Shown piece after piece: positions 63,822 to 64,000 of a DNA stretch of 64,000 nt. Below the pieces are notes generated by a model. It was given only the letters and a program-made list of their open reading frames with translations. It was not told where the DNA came from and did not search any database. The position numbers and the translations under genes were made by a program. Source of the stretch: Amycolatopsis sp. NBC_01488. Its GTDB lineage: Bacteria > Actinomycetota > Actinomycetes > Mycobacteriales > Pseudonocardiaceae. Where the stretch lies: positions 6,854,501-6,918,500 of the forward strand of contig NZ_CP109434.1 in assembly GCF_036227105.1 (NCBI RefSeq). The letters are read 5' to 3'. Position 1 is the stretch's first letter; every line of letters begins with the position of its first letter.

Positions 63822-64000
63822 TGCCTGACTACGTCGGCGCCGTTGACCAGGGCACCACGAGCACCCGCTTCATGATCTTCGACCACGGCGGCAACGAGAT
63901 CGCCCGCCACCAGCTCGAGCACCAGCAGATCCTGCCCAGGCCCGGCTGGGTCGAGCACGACGCCACCGAGATCTGGGAGCGCACCCGCTCGGTCATCGCC
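63822..64000 (+). CDS. glpK: Glycerol kinase (second copy, 3' end beyond window)
   Basis: The gene starts at ATG 63822 with GAGGAG upstream and runs off the window. The visible 59 residues read YVGAVDQGTTSTRFMIFDHG and then LPRPGWVEHDATEIWERT, the phosphate-binding loop and glycerol-contact region of GlpK. It is co-transcribed with glpF and is the canonical partner. It is a paralogue of the kinase domain at 59883-61832, and the two N-terminal regions are clearly similar but not identical. Whether it also carries a C-terminal extension cannot be seen. Confidence 0.95.

Overview
This 64 kb window comes from a very GC-rich actinobacterial chromosome. The strong third-position G/C bias, many GTG starts, the mix of secreted glycosidases, LacI and IclR regulators, and a SigD/ShbA-like sigma factor suggest the Pseudonocardiaceae, and an Amycolatopsis-like organism fits best. 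That placement is inference from style and gene content; no marker gene is present to prove it. I saw no rRNA, tRNA or CRISPR array.

Layout. 1-4.6 kb: the 3' part of a family 3 glycosidase (NagZ-like), a secreted protein broken by a 16-bp tandem duplication, a divergent HTH regulator/MFS exporter pair with a triple-palindrome control region, and a YjbR-like gene. 4.7-10.3 kb: what looks like a compact minus-strand RiPP operon, read from high to low coordinates: a 44-residue precursor with five perfect VVHNRA repeats, a fused RRE/E1-like/YcaO enzyme, an MFS exporter and a GNAT acetyltransferase. An IS110 element sits between the last two genes, and removing it restores a continuous exporter frame. 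10.5-12.5 kb: a frameshifted DUF1996 gene. 12.5-17 kb: a catabolic cassette (HMG-CoA-lyase-like enzyme, class III CoA-transferase, IclR regulator, MFS importer). 17-25 kb: a P-loop kinase, an ECF sigma factor, a flavin/PPOX-fold protein with a DevS/DevR-type two-component system, folE, a four-cysteine HTH regulator, a TauE/SafE permease and a serine-hydrolase lipid II/beta-lactam-fold protein.

25-59.8 kb is mostly a plant-polysaccharide (arabinogalactan/arabinan) region. LacI regulator 1 and a giant secreted GH35 beta-galactosidase come first. LacI regulator 2 then precedes an 11-gene run: a galactofuranose-type ABC importer (binding protein, ATPase, two permeases), a secreted GH51 arabinofuranosidase, araB-araD-araA, and a second ABC importer of the ChvE-GguAB type, closed by a strong terminator. 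A GH12 glucanase, an intact DUF1996 paralogue and a third LacI-type protein without a DNA-binding domain follow. Four near-identical 14-bp operators (TGTTAnCGCTAACA-like) tie the LacI genes, GH35 and the transporter/ara run into one probable regulon. Between these lie a LysE exporter, an SDR, a Tat-exported phospholipase C, a GH16 beta-glucanase, a D,D-carboxypeptidase and an exo/endonuclease-phosphatase protein.

59.9-64 kb is a glycerol region: a glycerol kinase fused to a hemerythrin-like domain, a GylR-type IclR regulator, two 15-bp operator-like sites, glpF, and the start of a second, conventional glpK.

Most noteworthy: the VVHNRA-repeat RiPP system whose repeats carry no Cys, Ser or Thr; the glycerol kinase-hemerythrin fusion; the HTH-less LacI protein with an operator over its start; the IS110 insertion that appears to have split the RiPP operon; and a 48-bp perfect stem-loop present twice in the window.
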